64,000 nt of DNA from contig NZ_FOKV01000001.1 of assembly GCF_900112105.1 (NCBI RefSeq), positions 620,001-684,000 on the forward strand. The letters are read 5' to 3'. Source of the stretch: Zunongwangia mangrovi. Its GTDB lineage: Bacteria; Bacteroidota; Bacteroidia; Flavobacteriales; Flavobacteriaceae. Below are positions 49,944-58,111 of this stretch, in pieces. The position numbers and the translations under genes were made by a program. The notes beneath the pieces were generated by a model. The model was not told the DNA's origin. It worked only from the letters and a program-made list of their open reading frames with translations, and made no database searches. Position 1 is the stretch's first letter, and every line of letters begins with the position of its first letter.

Positions 49944-51521
49944 TTAATTAAAATTAAATTCGTTGGCTTCAATATCGATCACAGGAACACCTTCGTTGAT
50001 CTTTAAACTGGTATAAGGTTGCTTCGGAAAAAAGATCTCGGTCATCACTGTTTTTCCGTCGTCATAAAAAATTTCGATGCTCATATTATCTAAAATCAGG
50101 TTCACTTTTAAGGAATCTGAAGTTGAGATTCTTCTTCCGGTAGATACGGTTGATGCAAACTCTTTTCCGAAATCGGTGATCCCAGATTTAGATCGATCGA
50201 TATAAAACTCATTTTCTTTCTTTTTAAAACCGAATTTAAATTGATCGCCGCTTTCGTTACTCAGCGTCAAATGAACATCTTTAGTGATCTTCGGGATTAA
50301 AAATGAAACCTGAGCTTTGGTAAGATCTAACTCTTTTTTGTCGATTATCGCATGATCATCATCGGTTAGTTTCCATTTAGTGATAATTTCCCCCACATAT
50401 TTTTCAAGTTCTTTAACCGGAGTAGAGGTGATGATATACTTATTGTTTTCTTTTTTAAGTTGAAGTTTACGTGCGATCGTCATGGCGCTTCTCCAGGTTT
50501 CGCTAGGGACTTCCTGGGCATAGAGCCAGTTGGACATCCAGCCCATAAACAACGTTCTGCCATCTTCTTTTGGAACATTAGACCAGGTCACTCCGGCATA
50601 ATTGTCTTTTCCAAAATCTAACCAGTAAGGATGGTCGATGTTTTTTCCGTAAAGGTCGGCTTCTGGGGTAAAGTTTTTCCCATCCCAATCGCCAACAAAA
50701 TATTGCGTAGCCGAGCCCCCATTGTATCCGCCGGGATTAGTGCTCTGTATCAAAACCCATTTGGTTTCGTGGCTATTTTCGACTTTCATAGGAAAGAAAT
50801 CTGGGCATTCCCAAACACCATTTTGTGCAGCATAATTTTTGCCGAATTCAGATACCTTTTTCCAGTCTTTTAAGTTTGCTGAAGTATAAAAATAGGCTCG
50901 ATCTCTGGCTGAAAGCACCATTATCCATTGTCTGTTCTCTTCGTCCCAGATCATTTTAGGATCTCTAAAATCCTGCAATTCTGGATTCGCGATTACCGGG
51001 TTGGCTTCATATTTTGTCCAGGTTTTTCCTTCATCCAAACTGTAAGCAATAGCTTGAGATTGATAATCGATTCGTCCTTCGTCAGCACCTTTAGGGTCGT
51101 GATAAGTAAACATGGCGATTACAGGCGGCGTTGTGCCATCGCCAAAACCAGAAGTATTATCATGATCTACTACTGCACTTCCGCTAAAAATATATCCTTT
51201 TTCATCGGGAAAAAGAGCGATCTCCTGTTCTTCCCAGGTGATCATGTCTTTACTCGTAGCATGTCCCCAATGCATTGGCCCCCACTTATTACCATCAGGG
51301 TAATACTGAAAGAACAAATGATAGGTTCCGTTTAGATAAAACATCCCGTTAGGATCGTTCATCCAATGCTCCTTTGGTGAAAAATGAAAAGAAGGTCTAA
51401 AATCTTCATCGGTTTGAATCGATACCGTTTCGGTTTCAGGAGTTTGTTGATCCTGATTTTTGTTTTTACAGGATGCGAATACTAAAAGTGCGATAAGAGC
51501 TGCAGGTCTGAAAATTTTCAT
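49944..51521 (-). CDS. GH32 fructan/sucrose hydrolase lipoprotein
   Basis: A 525-residue lipoprotein (lipid Cys18, LLVFASCKN). The GH32 five-blade propeller has the nucleophile block HWMNDPNG (Asp56), the transition-state block DFRDPKM (185-190) and the acid/base WECPDFF (Glu238), with a beta-sandwich at the C-terminus. It releases fructose from levan, inulin or sucrose. It is likely on the cell surface or in the periplasm. With the fructokinase it makes a two-gene unit. No SusC/SusD pair or sugar transporter is adjacent. Confidence 0.92.
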   Translation of the reverse strand: MKIFRPAALIALLVFASCKNKNQDQQTPETETVSIQTDEDFRPSFHFSPKEHWMNDPNGMFYLNGTYHLFFQYYPDGNKWGPMHWGHATSKDMITWEEQEIALFPDEKGYIFSGSAVVDHDNTSGFGDGTTPPVIAMFTYHDPKGADEGRIDYQSQAIAYSLDEGKTWTKYEANPVIANPELQDFRDPKMIWDEENRQWIMVLSARDRAYFYTSANLKDWKKVSEFGKNYAAQNGVWECPDFFPMKVENSHETKWVLIQSTNPGGYNGGSATQYFVGDWDGKNFTPEADLYGKNIDHPYWLDFGKDNYAGVTWSNVPKEDGRTLFMGWMSNWLYAQEVPSETWRSAMTIARKLQLKKENNKYIITSTPVKELEKYVGEIITKWKLTDDDHAIIDKKELDLTKAQVSFLIPKITKDVHLTLSNESGDQFKFGFKKKENEFYIDRSKSGITDFGKEFASTVSTGRRISTSDSLKVNLILDNMSIEIFYDDGKTVMTEIFFPKQPYTSLKINEGVPVIDIEANEFNFN

Positions 51522-51622
51522 AGAATCTCAAAATTAATATTAAAAGGCAGCTGGTGGTTAAGATTCTATAAAAATAGGGAAAATTTTAGCGATTTTCCTA
51601 AGGATGTTTAGCAGAAAGGATT

Positions 51623-51634
51623 CCTAGATCTAGG
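51623..51634. promoter_or_regulatory. 12-bp perfect palindrome upstream of the GH32 gene
   Basis: CCTAGATCTAGG lies 102 bases before the GH32 start in an otherwise gene-free spacer. It could be a binding site for a sugar-responsive regulator; no regulator gene is adjacent, so this is weak. Confidence 0.25.
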
Positions 51635-51678
51635 TTTATATTTTACTACATCAACAAAATGAATCCTTGAATGCAAAC

Positions 51679-51711
51679 AAAAAAGCCACACTAAAAATAG
51701 CGTGGCTTTTT
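51679..51711 (-). terminator. Terminator after the tRNA-Asn pair
   Basis: Stem AAAAGCCAC.CTA with TAG.GTGGCTTTT and a T run on the minus strand, just past the 3' end of the second tRNA in the transcript. Confidence 0.8.
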
Positions 51712-51712
51712 G

Positions 51713-51786
51713 CTCCCCCTCTTGGGCTCGAACCAAGGACCCTCTGATTAACAGTCAGATGCTCTAACCAACTGAGCTAAGGAGGA
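51713..51786 (-). tRNA. tRNA-Asn (GTT), copy nearest the terminator
   Basis: A 74-base cloverleaf on the minus strand. Acceptor stem TCCTCCT/AGGGGGA, D-loop AGTTGGTTA, anticodon loop CTGTTAA with anticodon GTT, T-arm with GGTTCGAGC-type loop, discriminator G. CCA is not encoded. It is identical to the copy 57 bases away. Confidence 0.95.
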
Positions 51787-51843
51787 ATATATCAATATGT
51801 TTTCAGCATTCTCGGCAGCTGAATTTGCCCTAAAAATTTTTTG

Positions 51844-51917
51844 CTCCCCCTCTTGGGCTCGAACCAAGGACCCTCTGATTAACAGTCAGATGCTCTAACC
51901 AACTGAGCTAAGGAGGA
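51844..51917 (-). tRNA. tRNA-Asn (GTT), upstream copy
   Basis: The same 74-base tRNA with anticodon GTT; no difference from the other copy is seen. The two are in tandem on the minus strand and end at one terminator, so they are a single transcript. Confidence 0.95.
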
Positions 51918-52060
51918 ATTTGCAATCAATTTTGCGGATGCAAATATAATGGAATTTTTAATTATCACTAAATATTATTAAAAAAAATGAAGCTGTATTT
52001 TAAATAAAATTAAAATGTAGAAATGTTGGTGCGCTATAAAGCTGAAAATCTACTCTTTAT

Positions 52061-52277
52061 AAAGTTAAAGATTTGGATAAATATTTCGATCTCGAATCCT
52101 AATTTGACCATAAAGGATTTAAAGATTCAACTTCAGATTTAATAGTAGGCAAGATTTTTCAGCTACTCCGAAGATGAATTGGTTGATGTACTTTTTAATA
52201 CAATTTTCGTACAGGGAAAAGGCTTAAAACATTTGCAAAGCCTTAAATTTGTATTGTTCAGCAATAAAATTAGATAA
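52061..52277 (+). pseudogene. Possible remnant of a decayed gene
   Basis: The 447-base spacer between the tRNAs and pncB has no intact gene. From 52061 the frame reads KVKDLDKYFDLES, a stop, then FDHKGFKDSTSDLIVGKIF; from 52158 another frame continues as FSYSEDELVDVLFNTIFVQG and ends at 52277. The amino-acid mix is protein-like across one stop and one frameshift, which suggests decay. The family is not recognised and chance cannot be excluded. Confidence 0.3.
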
Positions 52278-52364
52278 AGTTTTGCTGAAATTCAATGAAC
52301 TAATTCTACTAGAAATTAGAAAATAGTTCAAATCTCGATAAGCGAGTTACAAAACCAAGATTTT

Positions 52365-53774
52365 ATGTTCGATTTTACGGCAACTTATACCGATCAATAC
52401 CAGCTTGCGATGTCGCAGGTATATTTTAAAAACGGAAAGCGCGATACCAAAGCAGTTTTCGATTATTATTTTAGAAAAATCCCTTACGGAAGTGGTTTTG
52501 CCATTTTTGCCGGTTTAGAAGATTTGCTCGAAATTATCACCAATCTTAGGTTTAGTAAGAAAGATATCGAGTTTTTAAAGCAGTACGATTTTGAAGATGA
52601 TTTTCTAGAATATCTAGCGAATTTTAAATTTTCAGGAAATATTTATTCGGTACAGGAAGGAGATGTGGTTTTTCCAACGCGACCTGTTTTACAGGTAGAA
52701 GCGAATTTGATCGAAGCCCAGATCATCGAAACGATATTGCTAAACTTACTGAATTTCCAAACACTAATTGCCACAAAAGCAAGCCGAATGCGATTGGTTT
52801 CTGGTGAGCGGGTTTTATTAGATTTTGGATTGCGTAGAGCACAAGGACCGGGTGGTTATTATGCTTCAAGAGCTGCAATGATTGGTGGATTTAATGGTAC
52901 CAGTAATGTAATTGCCGGGAGAGATCTTGATATTCCGGTTTCAGGAACTATGGCGCACTCTTTTATCCAAAGCTATGATGACGAGTTAACCGCATTTCGT
53001 GAATTTGCTAAAGGGCGTCCAAAAGGATGTGTACTTTTAGTAGATACCTACGATACTTTAAAAAGTGGTGTTCCAAACGCGATAATCGTGGCTAAAGAAA
53101 TGGAAAATCGCGGTCAAAAATTAATGGCTATTCGTTTAGATAGTGGCGATTTGGCCTACTTGGGGAAAAAGGCAAGAAAGCAGTTAGATGATGCCGGTTT
53201 AGACTACGTTAAAATTGCTGCTTCTAATCAATTAGATGAATTTGTAATTAAAAGTTTGCAGGAACAGGATGCGCCAATCGATGTTTATGGAGTGGGAACA
53301 AACCTCGTGATCGGGAAACCAGATGCTGCTTTAGACGGAGTTTATAAACTTACATTTTCAGACGGGCAGCCAAGAATTAAAATTTCAGAGAGTTTAATCA
53401 AAACCACTTTGCCGCATCGTAAGCAGGTGTACAGAATGAAAGATGAAAATGGCGAGTGTGCCGGTGTAGACGTCATCGCGATGGGAAATGAAAATAATGC
53501 CGAGCTTTCTAAAGTTTTTCATCCTTCAGAACCGTATAAATTTTTAGATGTTTCGGCTTATCAAAAAGAAGCTTTATTGCAGCCGGTGATGGAAAATGGT
53601 GAAATGAAGATCAAGAAAAGAACACTTGCTGAAATTGCTGAATATAGTAAATCAAGATTGGCCGAATTACCGTATGAATATAAGCGATTCAACAATCCGC
53701 ATATTTATAAAGTAAGTATTTCAGAAAAGCTGAAAGCAGAAAGAGACCGACTAATAAGTGAACATAAAATGTAA
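52365..53774 (+). CDS. pncB: Nicotinate phosphoribosyltransferase
   Basis: A 469-residue enzyme that makes nicotinate mononucleotide from nicotinate and PRPP. The N-terminus FTATYTDQYQLAMSQVYF, the block DFGLRRAQGPGGYYASRAA and VSGTMAHSFIQSYDDE (with the phosphorylated His) are characteristic, as is AIRLDSGDLAYLGKKAR. It is six bases before pncA; together they recycle nicotinamide to NAD by the deamidation route. The length fits the family form found in Bacteroidota. Confidence 0.94.
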   Translation: MFDFTATYTDQYQLAMSQVYFKNGKRDTKAVFDYYFRKIPYGSGFAIFAGLEDLLEIITNLRFSKKDIEFLKQYDFEDDFLEYLANFKFSGNIYSVQEGDVVFPTRPVLQVEANLIEAQIIETILLNLLNFQTLIATKASRMRLVSGERVLLDFGLRRAQGPGGYYASRAAMIGGFNGTSNVIAGRDLDIPVSGTMAHSFIQSYDDELTAFREFAKGRPKGCVLLVDTYDTLKSGVPNAIIVAKEMENRGQKLMAIRLDSGDLAYLGKKARKQLDDAGLDYVKIAASNQLDEFVIKSLQEQDAPIDVYGVGTNLVIGKPDAALDGVYKLTFSDGQPRIKISESLIKTTLPHRKQVYRMKDENGECAGVDVIAMGNENNAELSKVFHPSEPYKFLDVSAYQKEALLQPVMENGEMKIKKRTLAEIAEYSKSRLAELPYEYKRFNNPHIYKVSISEKLKAERDRLISEHKM

Positions 53775-53780
53775 AATGCC

Positions 53781-54383
53781 ATGAAAGCTTTACTTCTTAT
53801 AGACGTTCAGAACGATTTTATGCCCGGCGGCGCTTTAGCAGTTCCAGAAGGCAATCAAATTGTGCCGATAATCAATAAAATTCAGCATAAATTTGATTTA
53901 GTGCTTGCCACTCAGGATTGGCATCCGGCAGGGCACGCTAGTTTTGCCAGCACTCATAATAAAGATCTTTACGAACTTATCGATCTAAACGGAATCGACC
54001 AGGTAATGTGGCCAGATCATTGTGTGCAGGGAACTACAGGAGCAGATTTTCACGCTGAGCTAAAATTAGATAAAATTGAAGCTATTTTTAGAAAAGGAAC
54101 AAATCCTGAAATTGATAGTTACAGCGGCTTTTATGATAATGCACATTTAAAATCTACCGGTTTAAGCGGATATCTAAAGGAAAAAGGCGTAACCGAACTT
54201 TATTTTGCAGGTTTGGCAGGTGATTTTTGCGTTGCTTTTAGTGTGAAAGATGCTTTAAATGAAGGTTTTACTTCCTTTTTGATCGAAGACGCTACCCGCG
54301 CTATCGATGCTGAAGGTTTTGAAAAAGCAAAAGCTGAAATTGTAGAAAAAGGAGGAAAGATTTTAAATGCTGATGAGATTTAG
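53781..54383 (+). CDS. pncA: Nicotinamidase
   Basis: A 200-residue isochorismatase-fold amidase. The catalytic triad is Asp8 (LLIDVQNDFMPGG), Lys105 (IFRKGTNP) and Cys150 (GLAGDFCVAFS). The metal site is QDWHPAGHASF (Asp46, His48, His52). It turns nicotinamide into nicotinate for PncB. It is in one operon with pncB, and its end overlaps the next lipoprotein gene. Confidence 0.94.
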   Translation: MKALLLIDVQNDFMPGGALAVPEGNQIVPIINKIQHKFDLVLATQDWHPAGHASFASTHNKDLYELIDLNGIDQVMWPDHCVQGTTGADFHAELKLDKIEAIFRKGTNPEIDSYSGFYDNAHLKSTGLSGYLKEKGVTELYFAGLAGDFCVAFSVKDALNEGFTSFLIEDATRAIDAEGFEKAKAEIVEKGGKILNADEI

Positions 54384-54996
54384 AATACTTTTCATATTCA
54401 TTATTTGTTTAGGTTTTTTCAGTTGTAAAAAGGATGCTTCTGAAGAGGCAAATACTGAGATAATTCCTGAAGATCCTTACGTAGTTCCTTCAGATAGTAT
54501 TCCAGAGCGAACTTCAGCTTCAGCATTAAACCTGGATGAATATCAATTGTTTATTGATACCACAAAAACATCTGTTTTTTATCGAAACTTAGATTCAGTA
54601 ATCATTTCCGAAGAAAAGAAACATCAAAACGCAATTTTTAAACTGGTTGAACTTAAAAAGTACAAAGACCAGTTTTTATTTTATGAACCTTGCGACGGTA
54701 CGATAAATCGGTATTATATTTCTAATGAAGCAATCGATATTTATGGGAAGCATGAAAATGTAAGTTTCGAGCTTAAGGATTTTATGATAAAGGCAGGAAA
54801 CCAGGTTTTGTTTAGAGATAAGAGGGATCGAAGTTTAAAACTTAAAGAAGTAAATGAAGTTGTGCTGCAGTTAAAGTATGGTGAAGACTTGGCACCAGTT
54901 TATGTTACTTCGGTTAAAAATATCGCCCAGTTTGAGATGCTGGTAAATAATTGCCTTGATAAAAAGGTGAGAGAATTCGATGAATTTCAGGAATAG
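54373..54996 (+). CDS. Lipoprotein of unknown function after pncA
   Basis: A 207-residue lipoprotein (MRFRILFIFIICLGFFSC, lipid Cys at 18). After an acidic linker it has a beta-rich domain with CDGTINRYYIS and a late conserved-looking cysteine in VNNCLDKK. I do not know the family. The start at 54373 overlaps pncA by 11 bases (54367 is an alternative), so it belongs to the NAD-salvage transcript, although a functional tie is not shown. Confidence 0.7.
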   Translation: MRFRILFIFIICLGFFSCKKDASEEANTEIIPEDPYVVPSDSIPERTSASALNLDEYQLFIDTTKTSVFYRNLDSVIISEEKKHQNAIFKLVELKKYKDQFLFYEPCDGTINRYYISNEAIDIYGKHENVSFELKDFMIKAGNQVLFRDKRDRSLKLKEVNEVVLQLKYGEDLAPVYVTSVKNIAQFEMLVNNCLDKKVREFDEFQE

Positions 54997-54999
54997 ATT

Positions 55000-55761
55000 T
55001 TAGAAATTCAGGTAGTGAATATATCCAAAGTTTATCCAGACGGTCCAATCATTCGATTGGTTTTGCGGCCCCTGTACATCTAAACCTTCGATATAATCGT
55101 TGCCGTAATACTGCCATTTAACCTCGGCGACCAGGTCACTGTTTCTCCCTAATCGATATCGTGTGCCGCCGCCAAAAAGAACATTGTATGTAAAGCCACT
55201 TTCCAGATTTAATCCATCCTGAAATGCGGGAAACAACACTCTTGGATTATCTACAGGACCAAGATCACTATAGGCATCTGGCATGTAGTAAACGGCATGC
55301 GCTCCTACGGTGATGTATGGAGAGAACCGTGTAGAAAAGATCAAATACTCACGAATTTGTGTAAAATGCCATTCTATTTGTGTACCGAATTCAAAGACAT
55401 GAATTTCGCCATGCATGGCCCTAAGCATTTCTCCACGCGGATTGTTTTGATAAGAAATTGGCCCGTAATGATCTAAAAATGTGTGAAAATAATCGATCTC
55501 TGTACGTACTCTAAAAAAGTCTTTAAAGTAATTGGTTTGGGTATTATTCCCGGTGTACACAAAATTCATATAATGCTGCAGTCCTACCCCAAAACCAAGG
55601 TTTTGATAGAAGTTTCTAAACTCTCCTCGCTCCCCATAATCGGTTGTGATCGCAGCTGGACCTGCCGTAACCCCAACTTCATGCAATACCTGCCCGTTAC
55701 CTAATTGGGATAAAAGGCATATAAAACCGATTAAAAAAGATTTACAAAATCGCTTCAACAC
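55000..55761 (-). CDS. Outer-membrane beta-barrel protein
   Basis: A 253-residue protein with a signal peptide (ends SQLGNGQ) and alternating aromatic strands typical of an eight- to ten-stranded barrel, ending WVWINFGYIHYLNF-like with a terminal Phe. GVTAGPAAITTDYGERG opens the mature part. It resembles a family of barrels common in Flavobacteriia with no assigned function. It is divergent from gdhA and convergent with the lipoprotein gene, three bases apart. Confidence 0.7.
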   Translation of the reverse strand: MLKRFCKSFLIGFICLLSQLGNGQVLHEVGVTAGPAAITTDYGERGEFRNFYQNLGFGVGLQHYMNFVYTGNNTQTNYFKDFFRVRTEIDYFHTFLDHYGPISYQNNPRGEMLRAMHGEIHVFEFGTQIEWHFTQIREYLIFSTRFSPYITVGAHAVYYMPDAYSDLGPVDNPRVLFPAFQDGLNLESGFTYNVLFGGGTRYRLGRNSDLVAEVKWQYYGNDYIEGLDVQGPQNQSNDWTVWINFGYIHYLNF

Positions 55762-55906
55762 AGGTGTTTATAGGATATCGAGGCAAATATATAAAAAGAA
55801 GGTTAGCTTATTTTAAATTGATTTTTTCTTTTTTTTAATGAAATTCAACAAAAAGTTAATATTGTATGAAAAACTAAAATTTTATCGCTAATTTTTATAT
55901 ATCTCA

Positions 55907-55914
55907 TATATTTG
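55907..55914 (+). promoter_or_regulatory. Candidate -7 element of gdhA
   Basis: TATATTTG matches TAnnTTTG and lies 46 bases before the gdhA start. The surrounding spacer is very A/T rich and has no clear -33 box. Confidence 0.45.
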
Positions 55915-55960
55915 CACCTCGAAAAAACATTTTTTTTAAAACAAATTTAAGCGACGCCTT

Positions 55961-57304
55961 ATGGAAAAAAATATACAGGATTTCTTGGATAAAGTGTCTC
56001 AAAGAAATCAAAATGAGCCAGAATTTATTCAAGCGGTTCATGAAGTTGCTGAAACTATTATACCTTTTATAGAGAAGAATAAAAAGTACCAAAACGCACA
56101 GTTACTGGAGCGTATGGTAGAGCCAGAGCGTGTGATCATGTTTAGAGTATCGTGGTTAGATGACGAAGGTAATATTCAAATAAACCGTGGATATCGTGTG
56201 CAAATGAATTCGGCTATCGGTCCTTATAAAGGAGGATTGCGTTTTCATCCATCTGTAAATCTAAGTATTCTTAAGTTTTTGGCTTTCGAGCAAACTTTTA
56301 AGAATAGTCTTACAACACTACCAATGGGTGGTGGTAAAGGAGGATCAGATTTTGATCCTAAAGGAAAATCTGATAACGAAGTTATGCGTTTTTGCCAGAG
56401 CTTTATGACAGAGCTTAGTAAACATATTGGTTATAATACCGATGTTCCTGCAGGTGATATTGGAGTAGGAGCCAGAGAAGTTGGATATATGTTTGGCCAG
56501 TACAAAAGATTGCAAAACGAATTTACGGGTATCTTGACCGGAAAAGGATTGTCTTACGGTGGTTCTTTAATTCGTCCTGAAGCTACGGGTTATGGAAATG
56601 TATATTTCACTCAGAATATGCTTAAAACTAAAGGCGAAACTTTAGAAGGTAAAACGGTAGTAATTTCTGGTTCTGGTAACGTTGCACAATACGCTGCTCA
56701 AAAAGCGATCGAGCTTGGAGCAAAAGTAGTGACGATGTCTGATTCTCAAGGATACGTTCATGATGAAGATGGTATTGATGAAGAAAAATTACAATTCATC
56801 ATGGAGCTTAAGAACGAAAAACGTGGTAGAATTAAAGAGTACACAGAGGAATATAGCAATGCTAAGTTCTACCCAGATACAACGCCGTGGGAAGTAAAAT
56901 GCGATGTTGCATTACCTTGTGCTACTCAAAACGAGTTGAAAGAAGAAGATGCTAAGAAATTAGTAGACAATGGATGTATGTGTGTTGGTGAAGGTGCTAA
57001 CATGCCTTGTACGCCAGAGTCTATAGAAATCTTCCGTGAGGCGAAGATCTTATTCTCTCCTGGTAAAGCATCTAATGCAGGTGGTGTAGCTACTTCAGGA
57101 TTAGAGATGACGCAAAACTCTTTACGTTACAACTGGACTGCAGAAGAAGTAGACAACAAGCTTCACGAGATCATGAACGATATTCATGATAAATGTGTAG
57201 AATATGGTAAAGACGAAGATGGATATGTAGATTATGTAAAAGGTGCAAATATTGCCGGTTTCGTAAAAGTTGCTGATGCAATGTTAGCTCAGGGTGTGGT
57301 ATAA
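55961..57304 (+). CDS. gdhA: NADP-type glutamate dehydrogenase
   Basis: A 447-residue enzyme of the hexameric family, making glutamate from 2-oxoglutarate and ammonia. GPYKGGLRFHPSVNLS, LPMGGGKGGSDFDPKGK (catalytic Lys) and DVPAGDIGVGAREVGYM are diagnostic, and the nucleotide-binding segment is VISGSGNVAQYAAQKA. The length and the N-terminal form fit the NADP-preferring subgroup. It is single with a good terminator, and its codon use suggests high expression. Confidence 0.95.
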   Translation: MEKNIQDFLDKVSQRNQNEPEFIQAVHEVAETIIPFIEKNKKYQNAQLLERMVEPERVIMFRVSWLDDEGNIQINRGYRVQMNSAIGPYKGGLRFHPSVNLSILKFLAFEQTFKNSLTTLPMGGGKGGSDFDPKGKSDNEVMRFCQSFMTELSKHIGYNTDVPAGDIGVGAREVGYMFGQYKRLQNEFTGILTGKGLSYGGSLIRPEATGYGNVYFTQNMLKTKGETLEGKTVVISGSGNVAQYAAQKAIELGAKVVTMSDSQGYVHDEDGIDEEKLQFIMELKNEKRGRIKEYTEEYSNAKFYPDTTPWEVKCDVALPCATQNELKEEDAKKLVDNGCMCVGEGANMPCTPESIEIFREAKILFSPGKASNAGGVATSGLEMTQNSLRYNWTAEEVDNKLHEIMNDIHDKCVEYGKDEDGYVDYVKGANIAGFVKVADAMLAQGVV

Positions 57305-57325
57305 TTTTAAGCCCATATAAATATC

Positions 57326-57356
57326 AAAAAGCCGCTTTTTAAAAGCGGCTTTTTTT
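57326..57356 (+). terminator. Terminator of gdhA
   Basis: Stem AAAAAGCCGCTTTT with AAAAGCGGCTTTTT and a T run of seven, 22 bases past the gdhA stop. Confidence 0.9.
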
Positions 57357-57391
57357 ATACCTTCCCATGCCAGAATGATTACGGAATTTCG

Positions 57392-58111
57392 ATGATAGTT
57401 ACGACCAAAGCAATTGTTATAAGTGCGCTAAAATATGGGGAAGCAGATCTTATTGTAAATCTATATTCTTTAGAAAGTGGTTTGCGCACCTATATGCTAC
57501 GCGGAATTCTAAAATCGAAAAAGGGAAAGTTTAAAGTCAGCCAGTTTCAGTTGTTAACGCAACTCGATATCGTGGCGAGTCATAAGAATAAAGGCACTTT
57601 AGAATATCTAAAAGATGCCAAGGTAATTAACACCTATACTTCACTGCACACCAACATGGTCAAAGCTAGTATGGTGATGTTTATTGCTGAAATTTTAAAA
57701 AGTGCGATCAGAGAAGAAGAATCTAATCCTGCCATGTATCATTTTTTAGAAACCGCTTTTAGCTGGATGGATTTGCATGATAAGATCGCTAATTTTCATA
57801 TAATGTTTTTGCTGAAGTTATCTGGATTTTTAGGCTTTCAGCCAGACGATCTAAATACAGAGCAGCCGTTTTTCAATTTACTGGAAGGAACTTTTGAGCC
57901 TGTTAAAACCAATGAATATTGCATAGAAGGCGAAAATCTTGATATTTTGCGAGCATTTTTAAATGTGAGCTTTAACGACATGCAGCAGGTAAAATTAACC
58001 GGCGAGCAACGATCTAATTTTTTAAAAATGTTGCTGCTGTATTACGAACTGCATATCGAAGGCTTTAGAAAACCAAAATCCCTAACTGTCCTCAACGAAA
58101 TCTTTAATTAA
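57392..58111 (+). CDS. recO: DNA repair protein RecO
   Basis: A 239-residue RecO. The N-terminal OB fold opens VTTKAIVISALKYGEADLIV and continues with YMLRGILKSKKGKFK; the rest is helical (SMVMFIAEILKSAIREEE). RecO loads RecA with RecR and anneals strands. The zinc cysteines of some RecO proteins are absent, as is common in Bacteroidota. The stop overlaps the TonB receptor start by one base. Confidence 0.9.
   Translation: MIVTTKAIVISALKYGEADLIVNLYSLESGLRTYMLRGILKSKKGKFKVSQFQLLTQLDIVASHKNKGTLEYLKDAKVINTYTSLHTNMVKASMVMFIAEILKSAIREEESNPAMYHFLETAFSWMDLHDKIANFHIMFLLKLSGFLGFQPDDLNTEQPFFNLLEGTFEPVKTNEYCIEGENLDILRAFLNVSFNDMQQVKLTGEQRSNFLKMLLLYYELHIEGFRKPKSLTVLNEIFN

Noticed and set aside
50928-51335. 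135-codon plus-strand ORF inside the GH32 gene
   Set aside because: Antisense of a gene with all catalytic motifs intact.
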